NCBI RefSeq assembly: GCF_900099905.1
Contig: NZ_FNEE01000008.1
Location: 1 to 64,000 of the forward strand
Reading direction: 5' to 3'
DNA length: 64,000 nucleotides
From: Mesorhizobium muleiense
GTDB taxonomy: Bacteria > Pseudomonadota > Alphaproteobacteria > Rhizobiales > Rhizobiaceae
This document shows, piece by piece, positions 8,481 to 17,195 of this stretch. Under the pieces are notes generated by a model, which was given only the letters and a program-made list of their open reading frames with translations, was not told the origin of the DNA and searched no databases. Each line of letters begins with the position of its first letter. Position 1 is the first letter of the stretch. The position numbers and the translations under genes are program-made.

Positions 8481-8667
8481 ACCCCCCTCTGTCCTGCCCT
8501 CTTTGCCACTACTTGGCATCTCCCCCGCAAGGGGGGAGATTGGTCGTCATCCCGGCCTTCGCTAGTCTTGAGCGTTGGAAATTTAGAGCCGCCAAATGAA
8601 GCTGCCGATCTCCCCCCTTGCGGGGGAGATGCCAAGTGGGGGCAAAGAGGGCAGGACAGAGGGGGGT
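8481..8667. repeat. RIME-like palindromic repeat element, copy 2
   Basis: ACCCCCCTCTGTCC at the left end is mirrored by GGACAGAGGGGGGT at the right. Inner arms GGCATCTCCCCCGCAAGGGG and CCCCTTGCGGGGGAGATGCC pair over almost their whole length. It occupies the convergent gap between the CDF gene and the secreted protein gene and could act as a bidirectional terminator. Confidence 0.85.
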
Positions 8668-8709
8668 GGGACGGATCGTTGCCGCCGCCATTCTGATCCG
8701 AGGATCCGA

Positions 8710-9819
8710 TCAACGCGCGCAGGCAGCCTGCGGCATCGGCTCAAGCCGATAGACCTTGTCGTCGGAAGCGGTCTCGCCTTCTGCTGCCTTCGAGCACAGG
8801 TCGACGATCGGCAGGCTGCTGTTGGGATTGGCCAGCATCATCGTGCCGTTGGCGCCGCGGCGCAGATAAATCTCCCTGGCCGCGATGTCGCAGGAAAAGT
8901 CGCTCGTCGTTCCGCTCGCCACACAGCGCCACTGGTCTGCTTCGCCGTCACAACTGTAGCTCTGCGTGACCTCTACGGCACTTTGGCGCGTGGTGACGGA
9001 AACTTCTATGTCGGCGCCATCAGGCCAATTTGCCGTCTCGCCATCCTTGGCGAAAGCGGCCAGTTCGATCGGGCCCCGGAAAACCCGGATGGTGTGGGTA
9101 AGCTGATCGGGATGCGAGCCGAGATGCGCGGCATCGTAGTCGCGCCCGTAGCAGAACGGCTGGTCCGGTTTCAGCCGCTCGCGCAGCGGTGCTCCCAGCG
9201 CCGGATCGACCGGATCGATGCGCGCGAATTCGGCCTTGCAGGTCTCACCCGGCATGCGGTCGAGCCGGAAGCCGTCGTCTTCCGTGCCGAGTGCCTGCCT
9301 GGAAAACTCCGTTTCGCCAAGTTCATCCTCGGCGCCGGCATCGAGATAAAGGCTGCGATGCACGCCGGAGACGATCAGCCGGCCTTTTTCGTCGACGTTC
9401 AGCAAGGCCATGGTGCGGTCGCATTCCATGCCGCAATGGATCTCGCCCGACTGCGGACCGTCCTTGCCGCACCACCCGCCAACCCATTCGGGCTTGTAGG
9501 CGCCGCGCACCGTCGTCGCCAAAAAACCGTTGTAGCCGGATGGACCCCTGCTCGGCTCCTCGTTCGGAGGGCTGACCGGATCGCTGCCAAAATAGAAGAA
9601 AATCCGTCCCACCTTCTGGTTCGGGTGCAGCTTGAGATGCGCGGCATCGTAGATACGCCCGAAACAGCCATCCTTGCCGTCCGGGCTGAGTTCGGTGAGC
9701 TCAGGCGTGTCGTCGGCAAGGGCCGTGCCGGCGACAGCGGCCAGCAAGGCGACAGCAAGTCCGGCGCCCACAATGGTCTTCCCCACAATGGTCTTCCCCC
9801 CAATGGTCTTCGATGTCAT
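8710..9819 (-). CDS. secreted protein of unknown function with an internal duplication
   Basis: 369 residues with a cleavable signal peptide (hydrophobic core LAVALLAAVAGTALA, about residues 20-34). The mature protein is two related halves. YDAAHLKLHPNQ with a preceding CFGR (about 57-70) corresponds to YDAAHLGSHPDQ with a preceding CYGR (about 215-230), and each half closes with a similar motif (FRLDRMPGETC, YRLEPMPQAAC). Several paired Cys residues suggest disulfides in the periplasm. The family was not recognised. ATG 9819 is chosen because GGAGGG lies just upstream. The n-region of the signal peptide is enlarged by a 15-bp tandem repeat (KTIGG-KTIVG-KTIVG). Confidence 0.75.
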   Translation of the reverse strand: MTSKTIGGKTIVGKTIVGAGLAVALLAAVAGTALADDTPELTELSPDGKDGCFGRIYDAAHLKLHPNQKVGRIFFYFGSDPVSPPNEEPSRGPSGYNGFLATTVRGAYKPEWVGGWCGKDGPQSGEIHCGMECDRTMALLNVDEKGRLIVSGVHRSLYLDAGAEDELGETEFSRQALGTEDDGFRLDRMPGETCKAEFARIDPVDPALGAPLRERLKPDQPFCYGRDYDAAHLGSHPDQLTHTIRVFRGPIELAAFAKDGETANWPDGADIEVSVTTRQSAVEVTQSYSCDGEADQWRCVASGTTSDFSCDIAAREIYLRRGANGTMMLANPNSSLPIVDLCSKAAEGETASDDKVYRLEPMPQAACAR

Positions 9820-9853
9820 GTGCCCTCCTCGCCCGACCCCTCTTCGCCCGACC
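9769..9853 (-). repeat. 15-bp tandem repeats in and before the secreted protein start
   Basis: CACAATGGTCTTCCC at 9769-9783 and 9784-9798, plus a third copy 9799-9813, encode the KTIVG units. Directly upstream of the start codon, CCTCCTCGCCCGACC (9824-9838) is repeated as CCTCTTCGCCCGACC (9839-9853). Confidence 0.9.
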
Positions 9854-9926
9854 ACGACGTAACGTCAATTTATGCTAGGATCGAGGCCGAAGCCACGCAA
9901 TTTGCCAGGACAAAGTGGAGAACGAC

Positions 9927-10367
9927 ATGATGCGACGCCGCGACATTTTCCGCGTGGCCCTTGCCGGCGCCGCCGGTCTTCTTGGGCTGCGCCAGGTCAA
10001 GGCGGCGGCCATGGCAGAGGAAAGGCAGAAGGTCGCCTATCACCTCAGCGACCTCGACAAGGTCGGCTTCGCGCTTGGCAATATCAAGAACCACTATGAG
10101 GGCACCGGCGGCAAGGTCGACATCGTGCTGGTCGTGCACGGACCGGCACTCGCCGCCTTCAAGTCGAAGAGCGCGTCGGCTGCCGTTTCCAGCCGTTTTT
10201 CCGGCCTGGTCCGCGACGGGCTGGCCCCGCATGCTTGCGCCAACACCATGCAGGGCATGGACGTTGCGCTCACCGATCTGCTCGACGGCTTCCATGCCGC
10301 CGCGACCGGCGGCGTCGTCAAGCTCGCCGAATTGCAGCGCCAGGGCTACGCCTATTTGCGGCCCTGA
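9927..10367 (+). CDS. Tat-exported DsrE/F-like protein
   Basis: A 146-residue protein with a twin-arginine type leader (MMRRRDIFRVALAGAAGLLG) followed by an alpha/beta domain that fits the DsrE/F fold: KVAYHLSDLDKVGFALGNIK, then DIVLVVHGPALAAF, and HACANTMQGMDVALTD with a Cys where DsrE relatives carry a conserved one. Known of the family: sulfur-relay or sulfane-handling proteins, though many periplasmic members have no assigned role. GGAG at 9917-9920 supports ATG 9927; a GTG at 9915 is an alternative. It is divergent from the secreted protein gene at 9819. Confidence 0.72.
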   Translation: MMRRRDIFRVALAGAAGLLGLRQVKAAAMAEERQKVAYHLSDLDKVGFALGNIKNHYEGTGGKVDIVLVVHGPALAAFKSKSASAAVSSRFSGLVRDGLAPHACANTMQGMDVALTDLLDGFHAAATGGVVKLAELQRQGYAYLRP

Positions 10368-10429
10368 ACCTCTGCGGCTTGGACATGAGCACGGCGAGGC
10401 CCTACGAAGGGCAGGAGAGCCCCGGAGGA

Positions 10430-11181
10430 ATGCCAGCCACCACAACCGCCCCAGACACCGCCACACGTGTCACCTCCACCCCTGTCGCTTCCGCCCTTGT
10501 CGCCCCCACTTTGGCGACCTCGCCGGCAAGGCGGTGCTGGTCACCGCGACCGGCATCGGGGCGGCACTTGCACTGGCTTACGCCGCGCAGAAATGCCGCG
10601 TCGCGCTGCATTACAATTCAAGTCGGCGAAAACCTGGCCAAAACCATCCGCAACGGCGGTGGCGAGGTATTCCCGGTCCAGGGCGATTTCTCGTTTCCTG
10701 CCGATGTCGAGCGCGTCGTCACGCGCAGCATTTCGGCCGGCTCGATGGCCTGGTCAACAATGCCGCCTCGGCCGCGTGCCAAAGCCGAACTGGCCGAGGC
10801 GCATTGCGACGCGGACCTCAACGCCCGCTCCGTGCTGACCGCATCACGCCAGGCGATGCCAAGGCTGAAGCGCCAGGGCGGCTTCATCGTCAACACCTCG
10901 TCGATCGCGGCACGCAATGGCGCCGGCGGCGGCGCCGGCCTCTATGGCTCGGCTCGTCTCCACCCGCGGCATGGCCAAGGAACTGATCGGCTCGCGTTAA
11001 CGCGGTGGCGCCGGGCACCATCGCCTTCCATGAGCGCTATTCGACCGAGGAGCAGGCCATGGTTGCCACCATTCCGCAGGGCCGCGCCGGCACGCCGCAG
11101 AACTGCGTCGGCGCGTTCCTCTCGTCAGCCCTGTTGAGCGGCTGCATCACCGGGCACGACGGAGGCCAGTTGATGCCGTGA
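10430..11181 (+). pseudogene. broken short-chain dehydrogenase/reductase
   Basis: Pieces of one SDR are spread over three frames: FGDLAGKAVLVTATGIGAAL (about 10510, NAD-binding), GENLAKTIRNGGGEVFPVQG (about 10625), DGLVNNAAS (about 10745), GGFIVNTSSIAARNG (about 10880, Ser motif) and APGTIAFHERYSTEEQAM (about 11008), to the stop TGA at 11179-11181. At least three frameshifts, and loss of the normal YxxxK stretch at the LYGSA junction, make it non-functional. The front carries a degenerate 15-bp repeat (10469-10513). The 5' boundary is uncertain; GGAGGA precedes ATG 10430. Confidence 0.8.
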
Positions 11182-11227
11182 GCGGCGACCTGGATACTTG
11201 TCGCAGCAAGCAACGGAGAAACCGGCA

Positions 11228-11530
11228 ATGTATGGTCTGATCGGCAAGATGCGGGCGACGCGCGGCCAGCGCGACGCAATGATGGACGTCCTGCTTGCCA
11301 GCACCGGCGCCATGCCGGGCTGCCTGAGCTACATCATCGCCACCGATCCGGCCGATGCCGACGCGATCTGGGTGACCGAGGTATGGACCGACCAGGCAAG
11401 CCACAAGGCTTCGCTGCAATTGCCGGAAGTCCAGGCGGCGATTGCCAAGGCGCGGCCGATCATCGCCGGGTTCGAGTTCCAGGTGGAAACGCATCCTGTT
11501 GGTGGGTTTGGGTTGGCCAAGGCGGGATAG
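11228..11530 (+). CDS. antibiotic biosynthesis monooxygenase (ABM)-domain protein
   Basis: A 100-residue single-domain protein of the dimeric ferredoxin-like ABM fold: MYGLIGKMRATRGQRDAMMD, then MPGCLSYIIATDPADADAIW and TEVWTDQASHKASLQLPEVQ. YgiN-like quinol monooxygenases have this size and motif order. The start ATG 11228 has GGAGA 8-12 bases upstream. It directly follows the SDR pseudogene (46 bases) and may once have been in an operon with it. The substrate is unknown. Confidence 0.8.
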   Translation: MYGLIGKMRATRGQRDAMMDVLLASTGAMPGCLSYIIATDPADADAIWVTEVWTDQASHKASLQLPEVQAAIAKARPIIAGFEFQVETHPVGGFGLAKAG

Positions 11531-11543
11531 GCTGGCGGAACAG

Positions 11544-11686
11544 CGCGCCCTTGGGGGAGATCGGCCGTCCCGGCTTTCGCCAATCTCTGATGGTGCAAGA
11601 GTGGGCGGGACGCTGAAGCTGCCAATCTCCCCCCTCGTGGGGGAGATGCCGAGTCATGGCAAAGAGGGCAGGACAGAGGGGGCGCG
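11544..11686. repeat. RIME-like palindromic repeat element, copy 3 (left arm shortened)
   Basis: The right arm CCCCTCGTGGGGGAGATGCC and the end GGCAGGACAGAGGGGGCGCG match copies 1 and 2. The left arm begins only at CTTGGGGGAGATCGG, so the outer left part is missing. It lies between the ABM and AbrB-family genes. Confidence 0.75.
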
Positions 11687-11776
11687 AAGGATCGCGACGC
11701 AAGGCGTTACCACCCCCCCACCATACTCCCCGCAAAAACGGTTCGCATTTTTCGCCGGCCGGTCTAAGAGCCGGAT

Positions 11777-12874
11777 ATGGACTCTTTCCCGAACCCACCG
11801 GCCCCGAACCCGTCGGCCATCGAGCATCTGGCGCGGATGCCCAAGGTCTGGCAGTGGCTGGTGCTGCTGATTTTCTCGATCCTGTTTGCCGGCGCGCTGG
11901 AATTCGGCGCCTTGCCGGCAGCGCTGCTGATCGGACCGATGCTGGCGGCGATCCTGGCCGGCACCAACGGCGCAACGGTGCGTGTGCTACGCCCTTTGTT
12001 CGGCGCCGCCCAGGCGATCGTTGGCTGCCTTGTCGCCGCTTCGATCTCCGCCGACATCTTTCCGCTCTTCTACAAGGAATGGCCGCTGTTTCTCGGCGCC
12101 GTGGTAGCCACCGTTGCGGCGTCCAGTCTGCTCGGCTGGCTGATCAGCCGCTGGCGTATCCTGCCCGGCACCACCGCGGTCTGGGGCTCATCGCCGGGCG
12201 CGGCCACCGCTATGGTGCTGATGGCCGGCGCCTTCGGCGCCGACCAGCGCCTCGTCGCCTTCATGCAATATCTGCGCGTCATCTTTGTCTCGATGACTGC
12301 CGCAGTTGTCGCAAGGGTCGACACATCAGGCATCGAGATCCCGGCCATCATCTGGTTCCCGCCGATCGATCCGTTGGCATTTGCCGCGACGCTTGGCGTG
12401 GCGCTCGTTGGCAGCCTCATCGGCAAGCTGTTCAGGCTGCCGTCACCCTTCTTCCTTGGCACCTTCATTCTCGGCACTGCGGTGCATCTCGGACTTGGCG
12501 TGACGATGCAGTTGCCGCCCTGGCTGCTCGCCCTCGGCTATACGATGATCGGCTGGACCATCGGCCTGAATTTCACCAGGGCGATTCTGCGGCACGCGAC
12601 GCGTGCGCTGCCGCAGATCGTCGGCTCGATCATCATCCTCATCGCGTTCTGCGGCGGCCTCGGCTTCATGATCAGCCATATGCTCGGCATCGATCCGCTG
12701 ACCGCCTATCTGGCGACCAGCCCCGGCGGCATGGACAGCGTCGCCATCATCGCCGCCGCCGCACAGCATGTCGACATCTCCTTCGTCATGGCGCTGCAAT
12801 CGGCCCGCTTCCTCGTCGTGCTGCTGGTCGGACCGAGCGTGGCGCGGCTGGTGGCGCGAAGTCTGAAGAAATAA
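11777..12874 (+). CDS. AbrB-family (PF05145-type) membrane protein
   Basis: A 365-residue integral membrane protein with about ten segments arranged as two related halves, the AbrB duplication. LGWLISRWRILPGTTAVWGS and GAATAMVLMAGAFGADQRLV in the first half correspond to MLGIDPLTAYLATSPGGMDS and VAIIAAAAQHVDISFVMALQ in the second. Known of the family: transporter-like proteins, sometimes misnamed ammonia monooxygenase or AidB regulator; the substrate is unproven. The start ATG 11777 is chosen by length. It stands alone with no partner genes. Confidence 0.78.
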   Translation: MDSFPNPPAPNPSAIEHLARMPKVWQWLVLLIFSILFAGALEFGALPAALLIGPMLAAILAGTNGATVRVLRPLFGAAQAIVGCLVAASISADIFPLFYKEWPLFLGAVVATVAASSLLGWLISRWRILPGTTAVWGSSPGAATAMVLMAGAFGADQRLVAFMQYLRVIFVSMTAAVVARVDTSGIEIPAIIWFPPIDPLAFAATLGVALVGSLIGKLFRLPSPFFLGTFILGTAVHLGLGVTMQLPPWLLALGYTMIGWTIGLNFTRAILRHATRALPQIVGSIIILIAFCGGLGFMISHMLGIDPLTAYLATSPGGMDSVAIIAAAAQHVDISFVMALQSARFLVVLLVGPSVARLVARSLKK

Positions 12875-13127
12875 AGGGCAGTCTGCGGCTGCAGAAAGAC
12901 CTGCGGCGCTGTCACATAAATGGACCGCAATCTGCTCGCGGCCGCTGAAGGACCACCCCGGTCGCTCAGGAATGCGTCGGGTAGCATAGGAAACACCAGT
13001 CGTCCGGCCCACTGTCATTCAGGGCTCCGAATCGAGGTTAACGCGTAGGCCACCGAGGATTGCGCGTCGGTGCGCCAGCCGGGCCCGCCTCTATCGCCTT
13101 ACGGCAGCGCGTCTATCACGCTTCAGT

Positions 13128-13427
13128 CAGGAGGTTGTTCGAGGCATCCTCGCCGACGCCGGCTATCGCGGCCACAACGCACCGCAGAGCCACAAGTTCA
13201 GGGTCTTCACCGCCGGCCAGAAGCGCCGCGTCACCCCAGCCATCAAGCGCCAGATGCGGCGGCGGTCGGCGGTCGAGCCCGTCATCGGCCACATCAAGAG
13301 CGAACACAGAATGGGCCGCAACTACCTCGCCGGCCAGCAGGGCGCCGCCCTCAACGCCATCCTGGCCGCCGCCGGCTACAACTTCTCCCTCCTGCTCAGG
13401 TGGCTGAAGGATTTTTGTCGCTCTTGA
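13128..13427 (+). pseudogene. IS5-family transposase fragment, C-terminal
   Basis: An open frame of about 100 codons encodes the end of an IS5-group DDE transposase: GILADAGYRGHNAP (family Y-region), then SAVEPVIGHIKSEHRMGRNY containing the catalytic Glu, and AILAAAGYNFSLLLRWLKDF before the TGA at 13425-13427. The N-terminal two thirds are missing, with no start codon. Confidence 0.8.
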
Positions 13428-13500
13428 TCGCCCTGCTTCAACTTCGGCCGAAGTCGGTCGCCGCTTAGCGCCCGGATTGTTCACGGTCGACGACTGACCG

Positions 13501-14035
13501 GGCACGCGAACGGCTGGGGCACTTGGCCAGACAAGTGGGCCTGGATTTGCGGCAGACCTACGTCGGGGTCGGCAAGCTGGCTGATCCAGCACCAGCGTTA
13601 TGCACACGCCAAGCAGTTCAAGCAGGCCAACAACGCTGCCCAAGCTGAAGACTGTCTCGGCCGGCCCATTCGCGACATCTCCCGCCAGATTGCCGGCGAA
13701 GACGAAGCTCGAGACGATCTTCGAATGGCCGCTCTAACAGGCAACGACGGCTCTGGAGCAGAGACAGCGCCAGCTCGGCCGCAATTTCTACTATACAGCC
13801 TGCATGCGCCGAACTCGTAAAGGCATGCGCCTTGCCCTTGCCGATGCACGCGACCTCCGGCGTCTCGCTGGCTACGGCGCTGCAGCGCTCAAAAAAAGCG
13901 GCCAGTTCGCCCTGCACACCAAAGCACTGCCGGGCAATCCTTATGACGGCCATCCGATGGCAGCGATTATGCCCCCACATGGAGAAGACCAACGCACCCA
14001 CCACAAGTTCAGGGCCTAAACCGCCGGGCAAGCCT
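13501..14035 (+). pseudogene. IS5-family transposase fragment, middle part, frameshifted
   Basis: Remnants in several frames: RERLGHLARQVGLDLRQTYV (about 13505), QHRYAHAKQFKQANN-like text (about 13580), KACALPLPMH and SPCTPKHCRAILMTAIRWQR (13820-13970), ending in HKFRA-stop-TAGQA at about 14004-14035. That last piece corresponds to HKFRVFTAGQKRR in the preceding fragment, so this is the upstream half of a second, inactivated copy lying after the C-terminal half of the first. It abuts the polysaccharide locus. Confidence 0.65.
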
Positions 14036-14044
14036 GATCCGCCT

Positions 14045-15154
14045 TCATTGTTCACGACGACGAAGAAGCATCTGGCAGCGGATCAACGCAAGTAATCCGA
14101 AAACCAGTATCACAGTCCCGAATTGTCGGTAGTTGAAATCGCCGATCACAATCACTACCTCGCCGCACGCTACTGCTAGTGTCAAGACGAGCCGTTCCGT
14201 CTTTTTTCCCAAGAACAGCAAGGTCCATGATGATAGAATAAACACAACCGTGCCAATAATCATGGGAGCAGCAAAGGACATCTCGAGCCAGATCCCTTCG
14301 ACGTGCCCAATTTTCATTAGAGCGTACAGTGCAATTAAGCCCAAGGGCGTGACAATCATGCCTGATTTGACGATATTGATTACCGAAATCGAATCCGGGT
14401 CCGATAGCATGGAATTTACAGACGTGGATGCGTATACTCTCGTCAGGTTTAACACTCGGTGAACCAAAAGTTGGCTGACTTGGCCATTCACGCCCGAAGG
14501 CATCCATAGAAACGCAGCCCATACTGCAGTAGATATTATTGATTCCATACCATATTGGATCGATTTACGATTAGCAGCAAGGAATGCTCCCAGGGCCCTT
14601 CGTGATACTATTTCCTTTATTCCAGAACAGACATAGTAATATGCTAAATATCCCGCGCACACCGCTATGCAGATGTGGAAATGAAAAGGCCCTATAAATA
14701 TCGAAATAATGGATGCTGCAGTAAAAACGATTGAACTTATTGAATCGACAAAGGACCACCAGAGCACACGTCCAGATTTTACGGCGGACAGCTTTTCTGG
14801 GATGAAAGCACAAGTAAATACCGCAATAGTGGTCGCGAAAAGTGCGTAAATCTCACCGGTCGCGATGTCATAAACCGTCGCAAATATTAATGACAATCCT
14901 CCGAGATAAAGAGTGTTCCGCGCCACAGACTTAATGCCGGCGATTGGAAACGTTCTGCGTAGGGCGCCACGCGATATAGCAGCCCTGGACGATCCGAAAT
15001 CAATGAAAGTCGTAAATATAAGCGACAAGCTAAGTGCTTTATAAATTTCGAGCACGTATTCTGGACTAAAATAGTGTATGTTTAACTGGAGTGTGAGAAC
15101 ACTCAAACCTAAAAAGCCAAATTTGTATCCGGCAAATAAAACCTGCTTTTTCAT
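14045..15154 (-). CDS. polytopic membrane protein, candidate Wzx-like flippase
   Basis: A 369-residue protein with roughly ten hydrophobic segments (GFLGLSVLTLQLNIHYF, IYALFATTIAVFTCAFI, VDSISSIVFTAASIISIFIG, IWLEMSFAAPMIIGTVVFIL, FGTVILVFGLLALIRCQMLL). It is the last gene of the polysaccharide operon and overlaps the methyltransferase by four bases. The operon otherwise has a polymerase and transferases but no exporter, and the sequence style is that of the MATE/MVF flippases, so Wzx is the best guess. It is shorter than most Wzx (400-480). Codon use is AT-rich compared with the window's core genes. Confidence 0.5.
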   Translation of the reverse strand: MKKQVLFAGYKFGFLGLSVLTLQLNIHYFSPEYVLEIYKALSLSLIFTTFIDFGSSRAAISRGALRRTFPIAGIKSVARNTLYLGGLSLIFATVYDIATGEIYALFATTIAVFTCAFIPEKLSAVKSGRVLWWSFVDSISSIVFTAASIISIFIGPFHFHICIAVCAGYLAYYYVCSGIKEIVSRRALGAFLAANRKSIQYGMESIISTAVWAAFLWMPSGVNGQVSQLLVHRVLNLTRVYASTSVNSMLSDPDSISVINIVKSGMIVTPLGLIALYALMKIGHVEGIWLEMSFAAPMIIGTVVFILSSWTLLFLGKKTERLVLTLAVACGEVVIVIGDFNYRQFGTVILVFGLLALIRCQMLLRRREQ

Positions 15155-15762
15155 TTCCGAAGAACTGCGCCCACCATAATCGGATTGGTGTGCGCGGATC
15201 GACGAAAGACCCTACCGAGAATCCGCGTCAAAACGGACGCCAACCTTGTATAATCCATACCAGCTCCACCTAGACGCTGCATTATGAAGTCGCCTGTATG
15301 GCCAATCGTGAAATGCTGGATTGTCGTAAAGCCTGCGCGCTCCGCCAGTTCCTGAATTCCGTATGGAGTAAACCGCAAATAGTCGGCCGGCGCCATGTGT
15401 ATAGGGTTGAGTAGGCAGGTGGAGATAATGGCGATGCCGTCTTTTTTTAAGAGTCGAAACGCTTCAGAAAAAACCACGTCTGGTTGTGTACCCACATGCT
15501 CGAGAACTTGATCCGAGAGATACATACTATAGCTCGCATCTGGACGCGGTATGGACCGGCAGTCGTATTCTGGATACGAAAGATCCTCTATTGTACCTTC
15601 AAATCTTAGTCCCCGCAGCAGGTGGGCCGATCCGCTTACTGACAACGCGGTTCCGGCAAACTCCGTTTGTGCCAGTATCCTCACAAGTTCGTCCGTTTGC
15701 ATTCGGCGTAGTTCGTTGTCGGCGTTAACTTTTGGCGCTCTGAAGAATATCGCCTTAATCAT
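15151..15762 (-). CDS. class I SAM-dependent methyltransferase
   Basis: 203 residues of the methyltransferase-11 type: VSGSAHLLRGLRFEGTIEDL (a degenerate motif I and acidic loop), then YSMYLSDQVLEHVGTQPDVV (motif II region), EAFRLLKKDGIAIISTCLLN (motif III) and FTPYGIQELAERAGFTTIQH. Genes like this in polysaccharide loci usually O-methylate a sugar or cap a chain. It overlaps the flippase candidate (ATGA at 15151-15154) and is separated from the polymerase by 200 bases in which no gene is evident. The acceptor is not predictable. Confidence 0.75.
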   Translation of the reverse strand: MIKAIFFRAPKVNADNELRRMQTDELVRILAQTEFAGTALSVSGSAHLLRGLRFEGTIEDLSYPEYDCRSIPRPDASYSMYLSDQVLEHVGTQPDVVFSEAFRLLKKDGIAIISTCLLNPIHMAPADYLRFTPYGIQELAERAGFTTIQHFTIGHTGDFIMQRLGGAGMDYTRLASVLTRILGRVFRRSAHTNPIMVGAVLRK

Positions 15763-15962
15763 TTTTTACATCCCGAGTTTAATGGCGGCGAGCAAATCAA
15801 ACAGGGGTTGGCCTCGCCGAAAACACCCCCCCATTCTAGGGACGGCACTGTTGCCGAACCACAACCGGGTTCGCGCACCGACGCATGGCGGGTCATCGGC
15901 CTTAGCGCCTTACGAGAGGCCGACAATACGACGCCTGCACCCTTCCACAACATGATGCCCCT

Positions 15963-17195
15963 CTAAAGGCGTTCATGTAGAATGCCGTCTCTGACCTGGT
16001 GCCCTGGTCGACTAATCCTCTGTCTACTAGACAACGCCTTTGCTGCAGCAGACGATAAAGCGACAGATGAGCGGTGCTCCTTTGCGAATATTCCCATCGC
16101 TACAATAAACGCAAAAACCGGCTGAGCCAGAGGAGTCGATTGCAACAGCAAAAGAAACACGACACTAAGAGTAATAAAGCCCAACTGCCGAACCTGCGCA
16201 AATATTGCTAATAAAAACACCAAACCTACCGCCCCACATTCGAATAACACAGCGCCAATTCCCGAGTGTATACGGCCGTGAAACCCGCTGATGTAAGTGA
16301 ATGTCGAATAATACCAATCGTTGTGTTCCACATAGTTACGCCAACTCACGAACCCATGTGGAACGCCCGCGTCAAAAAACACGCTTGTGGCCGAGAGGAC
16401 AAGGCTACCCAGCCTATCGTTGATTGACTGATCTTTGAGCAGCGACTCCATGTCGGAGTTGGCAACCAGCGCGGCAATACGCTCGACGCGCCCTCCTCCC
16501 TGTATTGCGAGAGTTAGCGCACTAGCCAGCAGGCCGACTGCTATCAACGCAGACAATGCCAAAGCGACGCGGCGGTGCCGAGCACTAAAAAGCAGTGGCA
16601 TCAAAGTTGCAGCGCCTGAAGCACTTCTGGAAAGAGATACCACGGCAATCATTTCTAGATATGTTCTGCGCCCATATTGGTAGCGCACCAAAGAAAGCAG
16701 TATCAAATGAAAGGCTAAAAAGGTCGGCTCAGGCGTTAGAGACTCTACACCGCGCCCGCCTAACCCATACGCGGATCGTTCGATCGGTACAATTCCAACA
16801 AACAGATTTGGATCGACGACAATCTGCAAAATGCCACAAATTATGTAAATTGCCGAGCTGGCAAATGCTATCTTCGAAATATTGGCAACGCAATCTAGTG
16901 AAAGCTTACTTGCTATCACAACAACAGTAAAGCTTAAGTACGTGACAAAACCCCTAATTGCTAAGGGATCTGGAAGCTCCAACAACATGAGAATAAAGGT
17001 AAAAAAGGTCACAAGGACAAACAATTGCTCAACCTTGCTGAGTGCAAGACCGCCTCGTGACAGATAAGTTAATACAACGAATATAAACCCAGATACGAGG
17101 GCAGTTGGCTGCAAATCTGTTCCAAAATTATAGATTTCCACATAGGGAAAGAGGCAGCTAACTACGAAAATGTATGCCCATGTCTTAACCATCAA
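15963..17195 (-). CDS. O-antigen/exopolysaccharide polymerase (Wzy-like)
   Basis: A 410-residue membrane protein with about eleven segments and one large periplasmic loop (about residues 245-320, containing AGVPHGFVSWRNYVEHNDWY and ISGFHGRIHSGIGAVLFECG). That layout of many helices, a long loop with His/Arg, and the final helices is the Wzy/O-antigen ligase pattern; overall similarity in this group is always low. It overlaps the pyruvyltransferase gene by 11 bases. The role inferred is linking lipid-carried repeat units into chains on the outer face of the inner membrane. Confidence 0.65.
   Translation of the reverse strand: MMVKTWAYIFVVSCLFPYVEIYNFGTDLQPTALVSGFIFVVLTYLSRGGLALSKVEQLFVLVTFFTFILMLLELPDPLAIRGFVTYLSFTVVVIASKLSLDCVANISKIAFASSAIYIICGILQIVVDPNLFVGIVPIERSAYGLGGRGVESLTPEPTFLAFHLILLSLVRYQYGRRTYLEMIAVVSLSRSASGAATLMPLLFSARHRRVALALSALIAVGLLASALTLAIQGGGRVERIAALVANSDMESLLKDQSINDRLGSLVLSATSVFFDAGVPHGFVSWRNYVEHNDWYYSTFTYISGFHGRIHSGIGAVLFECGAVGLVFLLAIFAQVRQLGFITLSVVFLLLLQSTPLAQPVFAFIVAMGIFAKEHRSSVALSSAAAKALSSRQRISRPGHQVRDGILHERL

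Noticed and set aside
11777..12874. Ammonia monooxygenase
   Set aside because: Old automatic name for this family; the sequence is an AbrB-type duplicated membrane protein without monooxygenase features.
15763..15962. Small minus-strand ORF of 64 codons between methyltransferase and polymerase genes
   Set aside because: No recognisable family or ribosome site; it may be mobile-element debris but could not be supported.
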